The notes under the pieces: generated by a model | What the model saw: only the letters and a program-made list of their open reading frames with translations | Told to the model about the DNA's origin: nothing | Databases searched by the model: none | Assembly (NCBI GenBank): GCA_021401465.1 | Contig: JADDMT010000056.1 | Coordinates: 7,374-71,373 of the forward strand | Origin: Teratosphaeria epicoccoides | Lineage: Eukaryota > Ascomycota > Dothideomycetes > Mycosphaerellales > Teratosphaeriaceae | Length of the DNA stretch: 64,000 bases | Direction of reading: 5' to 3' | Translations under genes and position numbers: made by a program | Shown here: positions 43,380 through 55,971 of the stretch, in pieces | How the letters are laid out: every line of letters begins with the position of its first letter | How positions within the stretch are numbered: position 1 is the first letter of the stretch

Positions 43380-45495
43380 TTCGACTGATCGGGAATGGAG
43401 TGCTGGAAGTGTCGAGGCGGCTGTCGAATGGAAGTCGAAATTGGTGGACTCGGAAGCTGAATTTGAACGAAAGACTGGAGGTTGGAGGTATTATCAGCGA
43501 ATGGACCGAGCGCTTAACACAGGAAGGACGGAGGTTGAGGGCCAGGAAGACACGCTGGGACGACCGACGGGGTGCGCTTTTGTTTCTACCGGCTCGAGCC
43601 TAGACACCACAGGAGTAAACGCGCAGATGGAACGGGCAATTTGCCCGGCCGATCTAAATACAGTTCGGTCTAAACATCCGTGACCGGATTTGGGAGCATC
43701 ACGGACCTCGTGTCTCCACGCGCGCACGATGAGCTAGGCTTGAATACAGCTCACTATAGGGCTGGCAGCAGGGAGTCGCAGCGTGGTTGGTCGGAGGAGG
43801 CAGGACGATCTTGATGGCTTGCCGGCCCTTCCACCACTCGACGCGCCAGGAATTTCCGTAGGCGAGTTCAGCCAAACGTCGTTGGTCTAGGCAAGCCCAG
43901 GAATCCATCCAATGTCAAAGTCCTGTTTTGTCGGCTGGTAGTAGGGAGGCGACTGGTGGTCGTGAGTTCACCATCCCGGCCATCCGGATCCACAACCGAG
44001 AGACAGACAATCACATCAACACCGCTCTGGCACTGCAGCATGTGAAGCGATGCATGCCGGCAGTCGTGACGGTATCCGCTCCACGACGGCAAACGCAGCA
44101 GCAGGAGGTACCAGTCTTCACAAGACGCTTGCGCAACGACATCTGGAGCGAGAGGCGTGTGGGCGAGTGCGTTTCGAGTTGATTAGCAGCAGATACAGTT
44201 AGGAAGATGACAGGAACAGAGTTTTGGGTGTGCAGCTAGCGCAGTGCCACCACGCTCACCCGCCTCATCGCTCGTCTGTACGCTCGATATGGTATATTGT
44301 TGATGGCAACGGCATGTGGCCCCTGCTTGTCACCGGCTTGCGCTCGAGCACGACTCTTGTCGCACCTTGTGTCACCTCCTGACAACCACTTAACCTGCCT
44401 CATCATCACCGCTTACCCACCGCGCGATCCCCACGTGCGCCTCCCATCATCAAGCTGGCGAGCTGATGTGGCGCCGAGGGAGATTGCAAACGGCCGAGTG
44501 TTGGGGAGTCCGGCGCACCAAAACACCACTAACATGTCGATGGGGCCGACTGATGACTCTCTGCAATATACCAATCCATCTCTCCCACTGTGTCAATCAA
44601 TACTGTACATACATATGCAATCCTACACGGACATCTAAGGTTTCAGTCCCGCCACATCATCATTGGGGCCTGTCCAGCTTTGCAGCGCGGGCGGCACCGG
44701 GGCCCCTTGTCAGTATGTCCGGCCATCGCATCTGATTTTCCCACCGGCCGCCTGCCATTCCCGCCCTCGGTTTGAATCATGGCAACAAGGTCGTCTTGAA
44801 GCACGCAGCGGAAATGGCCAGCCAATGAATGGCAAAAGACCCTCCGCGCGCGGGCCCCTCTCGATGGAGGAGGTATCGACCATTGCAGTTGACAGCATCA
44901 GCGGCGGGCGGGAAACAACAATTCAAGACACGGGGCGTCTCTCGCTGTCGCAAGGACAATTTGGTGACTTATGCCGCGACACCATGCGCAGACATCAGCA
45001 TGTTCACCGGACGGCATGACGAGCACCGCCCTCTGTGCCGCCTTCAAATCCTCGGTTCGCCGGTTGAAACGTATGTTGGGCTGTCGGGCCCAGCGCCGTA
45101 GGTGGTGATCTCGCAGACACTGTTTGCGTTACTGTCGGTAATTCGGATGAGCGGCGACAGCTGGGCGCCGCACGACGGGCTGACCATAAGCAAGCATAAT
45201 ATGTCTTACAGGGTGGCTACTGCAGAAACATCTTCAACCTCGTCTCGATGTAATCGATGATGCGGCAATACTTGGCAATCTCCGGCATAGAATTAGTCGG
45301 CGAAAGTCTCGAACAGCCTCGTCTCAACATCGAGCCTTCACGCCACCCCGCGGATCAGCATCGCACTGCCAGCATGACAGATGGATTGGTCACTTAGAGA
45401 CATGAAGCTCCCGGCCAATACAACGCCCAAATGGTGCACAAAGGGCACGACGTCGCTTTTCATGGTATTCACTATTGCATTGACCGCGCTGTTGC
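43380..45495. other. Gene-poor intergenic region
   Basis: More than 2 kb without a recognisable gene on either strand. Frames are short and lack domains. Confidence 0.45.
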
Positions 45496-47205
45496 TCATT
45501 TGCCTGTCGTTATCTTTTTGCCTATCGTCTCCTGCACGCTGCCTACCGTCTCAGCATAGACCGGGTCACTCTCGAGTGCCTTCCGCCGGCCGACCTCCAC
45601 ATCGAAAGCCGCAGACGAGTGGAAGATCGTCTCCATCTCTTCAAGACTTCTGTTCTTCGTCTCTTTGAGGAAGAGGTACGCCAAAGCCGCCATGACGAGG
45701 TCCAGGACGGCGTAGAAGAGGAAGGCATACGATCCCCAAGACTTGATCATATACGGGGTCACGAGTGAGAACATGAAGTTGAAAAGCCATTGCGTGCTCA
45801 CACCGACTGAGCTACCGACCTCGCGAATGCGGGATGGGAAGATCTGGCTCGCGGCGTCAGTCACCTCCACAAAGTCACCGACTGATGGACACTGACCTCG
45901 GCACAGTACGGCCACGGCAGTGGCCCCCAACTAAACTGGTATATGCTGTTTGTGAGGAAGATCATGGCGACTGTGGCGATGCCTGCTGAAGTGGCTTGAT
46001 TATTGACTGGCGCTGCCGTAGTCTGATTGACGACGGTGACGATGACGAAGCACATCGCCATCAGGAGGGCAGAGATCCAGAGAGTCGGTTTTCGGCCCCA
46101 CTTTTCAGAGAAGAACAGGATGTAGGTGCCAACGGTGATGAACTTCTCCGCGCCGAATAGGCCTGTGATGAGGAGGTCTTGCGAGCCACCGCCGACTAGG
46201 AGCTTGAAGAATTGTGGTCCAAAGTAGGCTAATGCAGTCCTGTACGATTTGTCAGTCACGATGTCTGGTATCAGAGCACAGTCGACGTGGCTTACATTCC
46301 GGTGCATTGCTGTCCTAGAAAAACGCCAAATGCTAGCAAGAGCCGGAGGCGGTTGGCTGGCTCGAGCAGCTCCCTTTTCTTGAAGCCTTCAGTAGCGCGA
46401 AGCCCCTCAGCCAACCCCAACTTGATCTCATTGAACTCAGCCTTGACTTCGGGACCATTGTCTGCTCGGATCCAAGCCAAGCTATCCCAGGCCTCCTGAT
46501 CACGACCCTTCTTCACGAGCCATCGGACGCTTTCTGCCTGCGTGAAGAGCCCTAAGCCGAGCACCGCCGCTGGTACGAGTTGAAGACCGACGGGTATTTG
46601 CCACTGCGCAGACCTGCCGCTCAGATGTTTCGAGACGCTGACACCGTAGTCGATCCAATAGCTGACCTGATCAAATATTCCGTTAGCAGACCCTTCCCAA
46701 ACACAGTTTGCACTCGACCTTGGCTCACCATCACGCCCAAAGCAAATAGCCACTGCATGCCCGAGCCAAGCATACCACGAATCTCTTTGGGCGCCATCTC
46801 TGCATTGTAAGCGGGCACCACGGCAGTGCCTGCTCCTAGACCTAGACCAGAAACCACACGGCCAATGTAGAAGCAGACTAAACTGTGACTGGGAACAACT
46901 TGCAACACGACGCCCAGACAAAACACACTCATCGCGATCTGAACCGTCTTTTTGCGCCCCAGGTGTTCCGAGACAGGAATGATCCCCAATGCCGCAATGA
47001 ACGCTCCGACATTCTGAAGCGAGACCATGACCGCAGAGACGGTCGTATTGTCCGCGTAACGGAAGTCATTCTTGTACGACGAGAGGGTCAGGATGCCGCC
47101 GACAATACCAGTATCGTAGCCGAACAGAAAGCCCGCGGTGCAGACGAAGAACCCAAAGAAGTAGGCCCGGAAAGCTCCCAGGCGTGTCCCTGGCAGTCTC
47201 GCCAT
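45496..47205 (-). CDS. MFS sugar transporter (sugar porter family)
   Basis: Four exons (47205-46729, 46666-46296, 46239-45897, 45843-45496) with introns of 62, 56 and 53 nt join in phase to 512 residues. Twelve membrane spans are expected for the family. Sugar-porter signatures are FGYDTGIVGG in span 1, EHLGRKKTVQ in loop 2-3, GRVVSGLGLGAGTAVVPAYN, FLGQQCTGM in span 7, FFSEKWGRKP, PYCAEIFPSRIR (PxxxSEIxPxxxR-type) and FLKETKNRSLEEME after the last span. It imports hexoses or related sugars by proton symport; the substrate is not predictable. Confidence 0.9.
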
Positions 47206-48550
47206 GGTGAGAGTCTGGGCGCACCGATCGCCGCCCTCGTGGATGCTCGCGTTTCAGGACAAATGTCGAGCCTCAAGGAGTCGGGAGCTGGAGTGGGCGG
47301 GACGTTTATGTAGTCGAGCATGAACGGGACTTTTGACATATCCCGTCTTACTCCGCTCCTGCTGCGCCGACCCAATGCAGAAGTCGCCCCGCTGACTGTC
47401 GCTACCTTGTGGTCGCGTGCTCACCCTGCTGTTGGACGATGTTCAAACCAGGCTCGACTTCGTCACGTCCACTGCGTCGCGTCTTGGCGATATATATATA
47501 TATACATATGTGGTAGGCATGCTCGAATGTCGGTGGTAGACACTTTCGGCCTGAGTAGCATGTTCCGAAATCGAGGCTCATGGCTGTACGTTTGTCACAT
47601 GTCCCGCATGTCCCCAGAGTTGGATTCGCACGCCATCGAGGCCCTGACAGCGCAGCACGCAAGGCGGCATGAGTATGGTTTGGAACATCTTTGTTCCGTT
47701 GCTACACGTCCACAGCTAGACTGCTAATCTCATAGCTGAGGCGCTTGTCAACGTAGCAGTGGAGAGGTTGTCTGGCTAGAGATGAATGGCCAACGATACT
47801 TGCCGCAGTAATAACATCGCAAACCTCATATGGAACCGGACGCCTTCATGAAAACAATGCAGCTTTACCATGCCCCAGCATTCACAGCACAAGAAGAGCA
47901 GCGAAGCATGCCGCCCTCACATCTTCTCACTACCAAAGCTCTATCATCCTGGCAAAGCACCAATCCTCCTCGCCCTCCCTCTTCGTTCCTCCTCGAATCA
48001 CGACAGCTAATCAACAACACCTACCTCACCCGGACCCATGTCACTCTTACACTACGACAAGCATATCAGACGGAGCACATGACCATATGTATGCACCATG
48101 CCTCCGCCTGAATACACGTGGAAGGCACGCAGTTGGGGCAACACGAATGCATGCATCGTCTCTCGAAGAATCGAACGGCCGTTCTCAACCCCAGGAGTAG
48201 TAGCAATCACTCCCGCCTGAAGCGGAGAATGTCAAGTGGGAGGGGTTACCACTAATACTGTGATACTACTGGCGATGACATGCCTGCACGCGAGACTCTA
48301 ATGCTCCATCAGCTCGGTCACATTACCAACAAAGGAAGCCGTCCATGTCGGGGAAGTGGGCAAGCTGAAGCAGTGATCGAACGCCTCATTGTCGTTGCGA
48401 GGACGGGGTGCCCGCACTGCTATCAGAAGTCAATGGAATTCGAAAACGGGCAGGCGATACATGCATAGATTTCCACCTTGGTGATCCTAAGACATCAGCA
48501 GTATGCAATTCAAACCCTGCCAACACCGCAGCTATGCATCAGATCCATTC
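47206..48550. other. Intergenic, no gene recognised
   Basis: This gap contains a short TA microsatellite at about 47490-47505. It lies between the transporter start and the 3' end of the APC/C gene. Short frames only. Confidence 0.5.
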
Positions 48551-50491
48551 TCACCCTCCCCCACCCCACCTTCCTCTACCAACCCCATCGACCTCCATCC
48601 CCGTCTCCTCTCCACCTGCAACCTCCACAGCCCTCTGTGCCCTCCTCTTCCCCGCTCCCCTGCCACCCATCGCCCGACTCTGCCTCACCCCCTCAAGTCT
48701 TGATAAGAAGCCCGAATCAATCGACTCCTCATCCGCGCCTCCCAGCACCGAAGTACCCTCCAGCAGCCCTAGAGCCCGATTCAGTAGGTCCGATGCCAAA
48801 GGGTCCTGCGGCGAAATCGCCAATGCTTCGTGTAAAGCGACGACAGCATCGAACGGTCGCTCCTTCTCCAGCAGTACCAGCCCTTTACTCGCGAAAACGC
48901 CACATTCCCTGTGACCCAGCCGTATAACCTCATCGAATTGCTCCAGCGCCTCCTCATACCTCTGCAGCTTCCTCAACGCATGAGCGAGATTCAGTCGCGT
49001 TTCCCTGCCCTGTCGACCAGCGCCAACACCGCCGGAGTCCTCCTCCCAGATTCCCATCGCCAACTCAAAATGCTCCACGCTGGCTTCAAACCTCTCCTCT
49101 CTGTATGCGCAAACGCCCAATTCATTCACGACCACCGGGTCCTTCTCGCACAAACTCCACGCACTAGTCAGATACTCCCTCGCAATAGCGAGATTGTCCA
49201 GCTGCAATTCCTGCATCCCCAAGAACAACTGCGGTAAGTGCGTGCCCGGAAACAGCCGCGCCGCTGTGCTGTAAGCCGCAATCGCTTGGTCGCCTTCGCC
49301 TTCTGCCGCGAAGGTATGCGCGAAGCCAATCCACGCGGGGCCGAAATGCGGGTCCATGAGCGAAGCTTTAGAGAAGTAAGAGCGCGCTTCGGGGATTCGA
49401 TTGGTGGCGAGATAGTAGGTGCCGACTGCAAGCCAGGTGCAGGGATGTTCGGGATGAGTGTCGGCGAGGTCGTGGGAGAGGGCGAAGAGGGCGTTGGAGT
49501 GGGAGAGCTGATGCAAAAGGCTGAGGTGGAGAGGAAGGGTGGCGAAGTTGTAGGGGTCTGAGTCAAGGATGGAGGAGGTGAGTTGTAAAGCCGGCTCGAA
49601 GCGTGAGGATGTCGCTAGGATCTCGGCTTTCGAGAGCAGGATATCCGGATTCGACGCCAGTTTGTAATGTGAGCTCAATGTCTCGATGGCTCCATTGAAG
49701 TCGTCCAGTCGCGCGTACTTCGAAAGGCGAGTGACGTATAGATTCTTCGTAAAGTCCGCCGCCTCTGCCGCTCCATTTCGTCCAGCCTGTGAATCTTTGA
49801 TACTGTCAAAGTTCAGACTGTCCAAGAAATCCCACTCCTCTCCAGGGCTCATCAGTTTATTCCGCATCAACTCATCCAACGCCTCAAAACACTGAATGTC
49901 AATCTTCACCGCATCGCGAAAGCAATCCTTCGCCCGATCAAAGGCATTTTGCCTCGCATAGCACAAGCCCCTCAAATGACACATGCCCGCCTCAAACCTT
50001 CTGTCCTCCTCTCCCGTAAAGTCCCTCTCCTCACTCCGATCCGCCCGGTCTCGCGAAGGCAGCTTACTCTTCCCATGCTTCGCTCCGCCGTTCGCCAGCA
50101 TATGCTGCAACTTCCGTCTCGCGGGATCTGCCGTGGTCGCGAGATGTGTCGGGTTCTTGTCGCCGAGGAGCTGCAGCGCATCTTCATGCCGATTCTGCTT
50201 GATGTGGCAGTGCGCGGCGAGATAGCGGGCGGCGGGAGAGCGCTGCAGGAGATCGGAACGGGTGACGAACGAGAGGGCGCGGGTGTAGTTGCCGGCAGCG
50301 AAGTGTGTTTGCGCAAGGGCGTAGGCGTCGTTGTCGGAGTCTGTGTAGGATCTCAGCAGATGCTTATTTGACTGGCTCTTCTATCGCGACATACTCGTCA
50401 ACGCCAACAGCTTATCCCCCACGAATATCGCCGCGTCGTACTGGTGGCGGTTCAGACTATCTTGTCTCCACCGGCGGAGGTATCCTTCCAT
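48551..50491 (-). CDS. cut9: Anaphase-promoting complex subunit Cut9 / Cdc16 (APC6)
   Basis: Exon 1 (50491-50395) and exon 2 (50340-48551) are joined over a 54-nt intron, giving 628 residues. The protein is a TPR scaffold subunit of the APC/C ubiquitin ligase, which controls anaphase onset. The N-terminus (MEGYLRRWRQDSLNRHQYDA) and the TPR stretch typical of Cdc16 are visible: HPCTWLAVGTYYLATNRIPE, FSKASLMDPHFGPAWIGFAH, TAARLFPGTHLPQLFLGMQE and NELGVCAYREERFEASVEHF. The C-terminal about 60 residues are Gly/Glu/Arg-rich and outside the TPR fold. Confidence 0.9.
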
Positions 50492-50765
50492 GGTGTTGTC
50501 GCCCTTCCGCCCAGCTCATTGCTCGCCAATCACCCGTCGTCGAATCTGGTAGGTCTGCGTACTAACAATGCACCTGCGAGATGTGAGCATGTGTGAGCTG
50601 CGAATGCCATGTTCACATTGGCCAAGACGTACCTGGAGAATAGAAAGTCTGGTCGTACGCGCTTGCTCGCGGTACGCTATCAACATCGGCGAAATCACAT
50701 GCCGACTCCGCGGATCTAGCCGTCTCCATGTCTGCGGAACAGTCTACGCTGCGGCCCGCCACGTC

Positions 50766-51215
50766 ATGACCATCCAGGGCATCACTTTGCTTGCCTGCGC
50801 AGTCTTGTCATCCTTCATCGACAGAGCCACGAGTGCGGACGTGCCACTGCGAGTCCTCTCATCTGAAGTGACTTCCAATTCTTTGCAAGCGTTAGGTTAC
50901 CACCGAGTCACCAACGCCAATGAAAACAATCAGGCCATCATCACCGGTAGTGGATCAAGCACAGCTGGCGCGACATCAAGCAGTCAGTGGTACCGTCGAA
51001 CAGCAACTCAGTCATGTGCTTGGATTACTAACGGCAGCACCCTCATACCGTCCAGGGTGTCGGACCTTGCCTACAGTGACATTGCCTCGATCATTCCTGA
51101 GTCAGTGCCATGTGCTCTTGTGTTTTGGGTCAAGTATGCATACTCGCCATACTGTCAATACCGTCGGGCACATACGACACGGGTCTGGATGTTGCTGCGA
51201 AAAGCTTCCCTATAA
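50766..51215 (+). CDS. Possible secreted protein
   Basis: From ATG 50766 the frame encodes 149 residues with a plausible signal peptide (MTIQGITLLACAVLSSFIDR, then ATSADV). The middle is Ser/Thr/Asn/Gln-rich. The last 40 residues are unlike the rest and may be intron read-through (possible donor after about 51100). No family is recognised. Confidence 0.3.
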   Translation: MTIQGITLLACAVLSSFIDRATSADVPLRVLSSEVTSNSLQALGYHRVTNANENNQAIITGSGSSTAGATSSSQWYRRTATQSCAWITNGSTLIPSRVSDLAYSDIASIIPESVPCALVFWVKYAYSPYCQYRRAHTTRVWMLLRKASL

Positions 51216-51410
51216 ATTCAGTTTACAGAAGGGAATTTGTTTCGCAGTATTCGATTGTGACGAATCTTCCACTTTCTCATTTGTGTTCACCTATGGATAG
51301 GGTCCCATCATCGAAGCCATAATGGTCGAGTCTGGTCTTTGCCCATCGTCAGTCCATCATTCATTTAACCGCAGTGACGACGAATCATTCGTTTACACAG
51401 TCCAGGGACG

Positions 51411-53395
51411 ATGCATTTCCCAAAAGCCTTCGTCGCATACGCGGCTTTGATCGCCGCAACGCCGTTTCCGGGCCCCGACGTCAACAGTCGCGGCATCATA
51501 GCAGAACGCGCGAACCAGCGGGACGTTTGCCATGCTGGCAGCAGCCAGAGTCCTTCCAGCTACGGAGGCAGCTCAGACTCTCCGGGCGGTAGGGTGACTC
51601 TTCACCTAGCGCTGGTGCAATGCCAGGGTCTTCGGGTAGTAGCGGCCAACAGCCTGACCAGAGCGGAGGCGCACCAGAAGGCTCGTCCAACTCACCAGCC
51701 CAGCCAGGCTCTCAGGGCAGTCGAAGCCAGATGCCTCAGCAGAACGGGGCCATCGGCGGTAACGGCCAACAGCCTGACCAGAACGGAGGCGAGCCACAAG
51801 CATTGTCCATCCTAACAGTCCAGCCGGACTCACCGAGCAGTGGCATCCAGTTGCTCCAGCAGAACGGATGCAGGGGTGGTTACGGCCAACAGCCTGACCA
51901 GAACGGAGGCGCTCCGCAAGGCTCCTCCAACTCAACAGCCCAGCCAAACTCTCAGATTGGCGGAGGTTAAATGCCGGGCGACGACGAAGGCGGTGGCTCA
52001 CCAGACGACAATGGCGATGGTGATGTCCCCACGCCAGGCCCCCAGAGCAGTGGTGGTTAGGAGCCCCAGGAAAACAGGGACAACTGAGAGTTGTCCCCCA
52101 ATTCTGGCAGTATGCCAGAATCCACGAGCAATTTTGGCCAGCCTGGAGGTATGGGAGGTAGCGGATCCGGCCCCGCCATCTCAGGGGCGAATGCAACTGG
52201 CAGCGCTGGAGGGCAACTAGATCAATCAAGTCAACTAGGTCGGGAGGTCAAGTTAAGTGATGTCTGATCTCTTGTGTTCTCATTGGCAAGAGCTTCCACC
52301 GATCACGTGCGTCTGCAGGCCAAGGCCCCACTGCATACGGCGGATCTTATGGCGGATCACCGTCCTCGAATGACCCTGGCTCCTCCGGCGCGCCTGCTGG
52401 GCTATCGAACTCTCCAGGCGGCTCTCGAGGCCAGTCCATGCCCCAAGGCCAAGTAACCTCGCCGTCGCTGACATCGCCGTCATCGAACTTCACTGGCGGT
52501 GCTTCGGCGTCAAGCGGCTCGTTCGACGCGCCTGCCGGGTCATCAAACTCGCCTGGCGGTTCTCCAGATCAGACGATGCCTCAAGGCCAAGGAATCTCAC
52601 CGTTATCGAGCACGCCGTCATCGAACACGCCGTCATCGAACACACCGTCATCGAACACGTCGTCATCGGACTCCAATGGCGGTATTTCAGGCCAATCCTC
52701 TCAAGGCCAGTCTCCCCAAGGCCAATCTCCCCAAAGCCAGTCTCCCCAAGATCAAGGAAGCTCGCCGTCCTCGAATTCGCCGTCGTCAATCTCCACTGGT
52801 GGTATTCAAGGCCAGTCTCCCCAGACACAAGGAAGCTCGCCGTCGTCAAACTCGCCGTCGTCGAATCCCCTTGGTGGTACTCAAGGCCAGTCCCCTCAAG
52901 GCCTTGGAAGCTCGCCATCACCGGATCCCACTGGCAGTTCTCAGTCCGCGCCCGAAGGGCAGGGAAGTTCGCCATCAACGAACCTCCCCTGGCGGTTCTC
53001 AAGACCAAGGTAGCTCGCCGTCATGGAAGTCTCCTGACGGTGGTCAGGAACAATCTCCAGACCAGTCCATGCCTTAGGATCAAGGCGCACCTGACGGATC
53101 CGCTGGCGTTGGAGGCAATGCAGGCTCACCAGCAACGGAGGCAACTCGAATGGAGCTGCTGCCCCGAATGGTCAGGGTCAACAAAGCGGAGGGGCTGGAC
53201 TGCAGGGTAGTGAATCCGAAGGATCGGATGGCTTGGGAAATATTGTGGGATTCAAGGGGGCCCTTGCTGGTCAAGGCGGTGATGTGAGGGGTGGTGCGAT
53301 GACTGGTGCCTCAATTGGAGGAGCTGCAGGCGCGGATCACTGTCCCGCCTATTTCAGCCCAGGATCCGGTGGATGCAGCAACCAAGGTATGTAAG
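51411..53395 (+). pseudogene. Decayed or unresolved repeat-rich secreted protein (Ser/Gly/Gln/Pro)
   Basis: The start ATG at 51411 leads into a signal peptide (MHFPKAFVAYAALIAATPFP) and RDVCHAGSSQSPSSYGGSSD. Reading then passes through repeated GQQPDQNGG-type units (51640-51960, period about 120 bp). It continues through (S/P)SSN and GQSPQ units (52440-53000), and ends with ADHCPAYFSPGSGGCSNQ near 53340-53390. The parts lie in different frames, with in-frame stops (51968, 52058, 52086, 53076), and no intron set I could find joins them. It resembles a cell-wall or secreted protein gene damaged by repeat slippage. Alternatively, assembly errors in the repeats may have broken an intact gene. Confidence 0.45.
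52601..52670 (+). repeat. 15-bp tandem repeat
   Basis: The unit TCATCGAACACGCCG (with small changes) occurs about four times in a row and encodes repeated P-S-S-N-T. It belongs to the larger repetitive coding region. Confidence 0.85.
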
Positions 53396-53778
53396 ATCAC
53401 AGGATCATGGTGTGCATACAATGGGACCGAGCACCGCTGAAACTGGCGTTTGGTTCTTGGCGTCCGCTCATTGGAATTGTTAGGACATCTTCAGACGGCA
53501 GCTGCGATGGCTGAGATGTACCAGTATCTTCTTTATAATAAGATTTCTTTGCGTTAGTTGCGCAGAAACTCGCTCCAAACGCAGCTGTGGTTAGTCTGAG
53601 CAGAGTCCCGTTACAAGTATCAGTGACAGAAGGAAATGAGATTTCTAAGCATGGATGAGATATTGGTCATGGCCATTTACGCTTACTTCCTCGGCACTTC
53701 CCGCCGCTATGCCGACCATCCAATGCCCGCTCCACAGCCATCTCCTCCCAAAGCACCTACTTGTAAACCACCGCCACA

Positions 53779-54550
53779 ATGCTCCAACGAACCACCCGGG
53801 TCTTCCTGCCCGCAATCACCCGGCGCACCGCCCTTCGCGCTTACAGCCACGTTAGCGACAACCCGGTCCCCGCTAATGACCCCAATCCAAACAAGCCAAA
53901 CGTCCGGGACAGCACCACCAGCAACCTGCCAACCTCGTCGGAGGGGAGTCATGATGCTACGCTGCAGGAGAGCTTGGAGGCAGGAGAAGAGAAGCGGATA
54001 GCGCAGGCGCCGAACCGCGCGACAACGTGGTCGAGGAGTCAGAAGCCGAGAGCGGAGGCAATGGTTGGGCCCAGGTTCGAGCAGACGATCATGGAGGATC
54101 AGGTAGGCAGAGATACGGACGATGCTTGTCATAAGTTAAACAAAAGACTGACTGATGGAAAAGCCACGGCCGCTGGCAGCCATCGAGCTCATTCACAAGC
54201 AGCCAGTGCGATGGACAAAGTCGCGTAGTGTTTCCTGCGATGGCGGAGGTGGACCTTTGGGTCACCCGCGCATTTTCATCAACGTGGATAAGCCGCAGAT
54301 TTGCTGGTGCACTTATTGCGGTGTGCCCTACGCAAGTCATCTTCTCCTTCTCTGGGGAGAGACGGTTACTGATATTATGATACAGGCACACGAGCACCAC
54401 CGCAAGCACCTTGAGAGCCTGCCGAGTACCACATATCCGTTGAGCGCCCCAAACGACCCAGCTACAATACCACACGCTCAGCTCGCGGGTAAGACAGGAT
54501 CGACAGAGCCTTTACAATCGGACAGTGGAGCGCCGTTGGAGCAGAGATGA
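53779..54550 (+). CDS. Complex I accessory subunit, NDUFS6-like (zf-CHCC)
   Basis: Three exons (53779-54102, 54164-54331, 54386-54550) encode 218 residues. The first intron is GT-AG; the second (54 nt) begins GCAAGT and ends CAG, a GC-AG intron. The presequence is MLQRTTRVFLPAITRRTALR. The conserved zinc domain is SCDGGGGPLGHPRIFINVD followed by CWCTYCGVPYA, giving the Cys/His/Cys/Cys ligands of the family. HEHHRKHLES follows directly after splicing. The protein binds zinc near the matrix arm of NADH:ubiquinone oxidoreductase and is needed for late assembly. The N-terminal part is longer than in animals, as is usual in fungi. Confidence 0.88.
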
Positions 54551-54910
54551 TGAAGACTTCGCAGCTAGGTGTACATATGGGGTCATTGAAGCATGTACCA
54601 ATATATGGTGATTCAGAAGCTTGTGCCTCGCCCTGTGCATCACAATAGTGCATGCCCAAGCCGCCATGCGCCACTTGCAAGATCAGCCTCAAGGGTTCAA
54701 TCTTCATGTGTCTGCTGGGAGCCGCCAAAACTTTTCCAAAGAATGTGATGCCTCACACCAAGGTGCTCAATCAATGCCTCCGAATCACATCGACCACATG
54801 CAGCCGAGCGAAACAGCGCTCCTTCCCCTTCTGTGCTCCCTGTGCTCACTTCCCGGCGGCATCAGCCGTAAAAATACGTCATATCACTATCAAACTCGAA
54901 CATATTCTCA

Positions 54911-55600
54911 ATGCCATTGCCATACGACACATCTCTCCGCAACACCCTCATCTTTCTCGCCATCTTCATCTGCGCCTTCTTCCCCTCCGTCTTCCAAATC
55001 CTCCTACGACCCATCATCTACCCTCTCGACCTCCTCGCCGGCACAGACTACACACCCAAGCCCGCATCCACCCCGCCCCTCTGCACCTGCTGTCCAACCC
55101 CCAACTGCCCAACCCCACAAACCCAAGCACAAAAAACACCACAAACACCCCACCCACCACCTACCATGTCGTGGATGCAAAAACAATTCACCCTCCCACC
55201 CTCCTCCCGAGGCGCCTACCTAGTAACCTCCCACATCACGACCTCGCTCCCCGAACTCGCAACCATCAAAACCGGCCTCCTGCACCTCTTCGTCCAACAC
55301 ACCTCCTGCGCGCTCTCCCTCAACGAGAACTGGGACTCCGATGTCCGCGAAGACATGAGCGATGCGCTAGATCGTATCGCGCCGGAAGACAAGAAGGGCA
55401 ATTTGTACCGGCATAGCGCGGAGGGGCTGGATGATATGCCGGCGCATATCAAGAGTGCGTTGGTTGGGGCGAGTGTGAGTGTGCCGATTACGGAGGGCAA
55501 GTTGAATTTGGGGACGTGGCAGGGGATATGGTATTTGGAGTTTAGGAGGAGTAGGCATACGAGGAAGGTTGTGGCTACGATTCAGGGGGAAAAGATGTGA
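54911..55600 (+). CDS. YjbQ/UPF0047 family protein with N-terminal membrane anchor
   Basis: The frame of 229 residues has two parts. Residues 1-85 contain one strong hydrophobic span (TLIFLAIFICAFFPSVFQIL) followed by a Pro/Thr/Cys linker. From MSWMQKQFTL (55166) onward it is a complete YjbQ domain: SLPELATIKTGLLHLFVQHT, SLNENWDSDVREDMSDALDR, HIKSALVGASVSVPITEGKL and LGTWQGIWYLEFRR. Bacterial and archaeal members are small trimeric proteins with reported thiamine phosphate synthase activity; the role in fungi is unclear. The second ATG would give the ordinary soluble protein, so the anchor could be an optional extension. Confidence 0.8.
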   Translation: MPLPYDTSLRNTLIFLAIFICAFFPSVFQILLRPIIYPLDLLAGTDYTPKPASTPPLCTCCPTPNCPTPQTQAQKTPQTPHPPPTMSWMQKQFTLPPSSRGAYLVTSHITTSLPELATIKTGLLHLFVQHTSCALSLNENWDSDVREDMSDALDRIAPEDKKGNLYRHSAEGLDDMPAHIKSALVGASVSVPITEGKLNLGTWQGIWYLEFRRSRHTRKVVATIQGEKM

Positions 55601-55971
55601 CTGCTTGATGGGAGAAGGGGAGGGACGCTGTGATAGGGTTGACACGCCCGCCGGGCAGCAGAGATCCCAGCGATGAGAAACACGTCAAATTGCTCAATGA
55701 TAGGCCAAAGCACGAGGCTTGGAAGAGTCCACGTGATTCGCTTTAGCCCATCGACCATTTGAATACAAGCAGGGCTAGAGTACAAAACTGCACTCACATG
55801 CCTAGCTATCTGTGTCCACAAGATGGGCAACGTGGGCATTCTGCATGAATCTGCTCCACGATCACCACCGAGATAAGCCCCCTTATTCTTCTCGGAGGGC
55901 CCGCGACCTTCGTAAGCCTGCTGATCACCGCTTCCTCACATGCCAATTCGAAATCGGCGTAGGATGCCGAG

